Positions 62,340 to 64,000 of a stretch of 64,000 nt of DNA are shown one piece after another. Numbering within the stretch: the stretch's first letter is position 1; every line of letters starts with the position of its first letter. A model generated the notes under the pieces. The model ran no database searches. It saw only the letters and a list, made by a program, of their open reading frames with translations, and was not told the origin of the DNA. Source of the stretch: Diploptera punctata (taxonomy: Eukaryota > Arthropoda > Insecta > Blattodea > Blaberidae); NCBI GenBank assembly GCA_030220185.1, contig JASPKZ010003441.1:930001-994000 (forward strand). The letters run 5' to 3'. Position numbers and translations under genes: made by a program.

Positions 62340-62570
62340 ATTGTTGAATTTTAAAATTTGTACCTGATAAAATAGTTGTCCTCAACTTTATTAACTTTTG
62401 TTGTATAGTGTCGTCACACTATTAAAATCTAGGCCTTTCAAAGAGCATGTTTCATCTTTAGGATGAGAAATCCTGAGGATGAAGCATGCTCTTTGAAAGG
62501 CCTAGATTTTAATAGTGTGATGACATTATACAACAGAAGTTGAGGACAACTATTTTATCAGGTAGGAATT
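62340..62570. mobile_element. Family I terminal foldback
   Basis: Mirror arms (AAATAGTTGTCCTCAACTT and AAGTTGAGGACAACTATTTT) around about 62460. GTTGAGGA replaces the ATGAGGTGAG end of other families; family 4 has a similar end. Confidence 0.75.
62466..62510 (+). ncRNA. Hammerhead ribozyme, family I, intact
   Basis: Helix I AAATC/GATTT, CTGAGGA, T, helix II GAAG/CTTT, GAA, perfect palindrome AGGCCT, A. The mirror copy (about 62415-62460, minus) has CTAAAGA, losing G5. Confidence 0.78.
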
Positions 62571-62634
62571 TTAAAATCTTAGCATTATTGACTGAGGAAG
62601 TGCATGTTACTAATATTGCCATGGTTACAATAAA

Positions 62635-62685
62635 ATATGAAGTATGAGGTGAGTGAAATAATAAAAAATAAACAATACAATAAAA
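62635..62685 (+). mobile_element. PLE family F terminus fragment
   Basis: AAATATGAAGTATGAGGTGA, then GTGAAATAATAAAAAATA: only the outer end; no ribozyme. Confidence 0.6.
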
Positions 62686-62814
62686 TAGTTCACCTTTGAT
62701 CTTTCATTTGAATGAAATTCTTGGTTGACAATTAAATAATTAATTAATATTTATATATTAAATTTGGGAATTTTTAACATTATGAATTATGAGGTTCAAT
62801 TAATAATGATTAAT

Positions 62815-64000
62815 GTGATCTCTTTGTTTCCTAGCATTCCTGTTAACAAATTGCTCGCATTTTTGAGAAAATGGTTATATTCACAAAAATTAAAGGCAGA
62901 AATCATAGAAGAGTATTTAATACTAACTAAAATTTGTATCGATAATAACTTTTTCACATTCAATGGAAAATTTTATAGACAAATTTCAGGATTGGCAATG
63001 GGAAATCCACTTTCTCCATTTTTAGCCAATTTATTTATGGGGTATCTTGAATCACATATCACCAATGCTTATCCTTTGATTTTCAAGTGTTGGTATAGAT
63101 ATGTAGATGATATTATCGCTGTGATTGATAAAAAATACATTCAAGATGCATTGAAATTGCTTAATCTTCAGGATGAGTCAGTGAAATTCACTATTGAAAT
63201 GGAACAAAATAACAAGATTCCTTTTTTAGACTTATACTTAATAAGAAATGAACAACAGCAAAAAATTGAATTTAACATTTACAGAAAAGACACACATACT
63301 GACAACTACATAAAATCTTCAGGTTTTAATCATTTGACACACAAACATGCAATTTTCAATAGTCTATTACACAGATTGTTAAATATTCCACTTAATGTAG
63401 AAGATTTTGACAAGGAATATAATCATATTGTTCATGTTGCTAAAATAAATGGTTTCGATGAAGACATTATAAAGAATAAATTAAAGAAATTCAAACAACA
63501 AAAAAGGTTACAGGAATACACCACCTTACCTCATGGTCCCAAGAAAGATGTAAAATTCAAGAAATTCACTTACCATCCTGAAGTTCATAATAAGTTTCAA
63601 AAAATTTTCAGAAATTTTAATATAACATTAGCTCCAGTTAACAAATTCAGCTTGGGTAATCTGCTGTTAACTAATAATAAATGTAATACCCCAGACAACA
63701 AAAAATCTGGGATTTATCAAATTGATTGCAAAGATTGCAAGAAGATATATATAGGAAAAACAAAAAGGAACTTGGAAACTCGTAAAAAAGAGCACTTCAG
63801 AAACATGAAGAATGGAGAAATTGAAAAATCAGCTATAGCAGCACATAGTTTATTAGAGCATCATAGGATTGAAAAAGAAGCAAAACTTTTAAAACATCTA
63901 TCTAAACCTTTGGATTTAACAGTTTGGGAAAAAATATATATTCAAAAAAACCATAGTAGAACTATGAAGTTTGAGATTCCGGAAGAACCAAGCTTGATTA
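62815..64000 (+). mobile_element. PLE with open frame from RT motif A to GIY-YIG, continues past window
   Basis: An uninterrupted frame of 395 codons. It enters at the end of RT motif A (VISLFPSIPVNK), then ISGLAMGNPLSPFLANLFMG, WYRYVDDIIAVIDK (catalytic Asp pair), IPFLDLYLIRNEQQQK, linker KFKKFTYHPEVHNKFQKIF, GIY-YIG (SGIYQIDCKDCKKIYIGKTK, KKEHFRNMKNGEIEKSAIAA), VWEKIYIQKN. No ATG within a normal N-terminus: the copy is 5'-truncated just upstream, where an AACATTATGAATTATGAGG terminus abuts. The best-preserved coding sequence of any PLE here, so probably a young insertion. Confidence 0.9.

Overview
The window looks like a nuclear genomic segment from an arthropod, most likely an insect with a large, AT-rich, repeat-laden genome. 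Spliced exons with GT/AG borders, Penelope-like elements (PLEs), RTE-like and CR1/Jockey-like LINEs, tRNA-derived SINEs, piggyBac and hAT remnants all fit this. The C-terminus of the RTE-like LINE resembles ones I remember from cockroaches; that placement is an inference from memory.

One host gene is recognisable: the 3' part of CMTR2 (cap-specific mRNA 2'-O-methyltransferase 2; Drosophila adrift), on the + strand in six exons: 9128-9228, 24644-24808, 32928-33095, 39648-40112, 47355-47529 and 59824-60002 (stop). All five junctions keep the reading frame. The exons encode about 417 residues: the linker after the catalytic domain, and the C-terminal non-catalytic FtsJ-like domain. The catalytic exons must lie upstream. 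About 1.25 kb of coding sequence spans 50.9 kb because introns of 6.5-15.4 kb are packed with transposons.

Layout: 1-9.1 kb, PLE and LINE debris and tRNA-like arrays, then exon A. 9.6-12.8 kb, an almost full-length RTE-like LINE. 12.8-24.3 kb, PLEs (many as head-to-head foldbacks), a decayed piggyBac and two LINEs. 24.6-33.1 kb, exons B and C around an inverted repeat split by a mini-hAT, a 301-bp tRNA-bearing tandem array, and nested SINEs. 33-47.5 kb, exons D and E among SINEs, an unclassified ~0.75-kb tandem repeat and PLE foldbacks. 47.6-60 kb, further tRNA arrays, two distinct long PLEs (49.6-53.0 kb), a PLE foldback interrupted by a second piggyBac, and the last exon. 60-64 kb, more PLE termini, and a 5'-truncated PLE whose frame is still open at the window end.

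The most interesting system is a set of more than 30 hammerhead-ribozyme-like motifs at PLE termini, in at least ten sequence families. Nearly all share a CUGANGA-like core, one extra nucleotide before helix II, a short palindromic helix III and an allowed cleavage nucleotide. Two families replace the C3-G8 core pair by U3-A8 in all copies where the core is readable. Ribozymes usually occur as divergent pairs at the centres or ends of foldbacks, some just upstream of CMTR2 splice acceptors. A second odd system is tRNA-like cloverleaves carried in 301-305-bp tandem units and foldbacks whose stems duplicate the tRNA 3' half.
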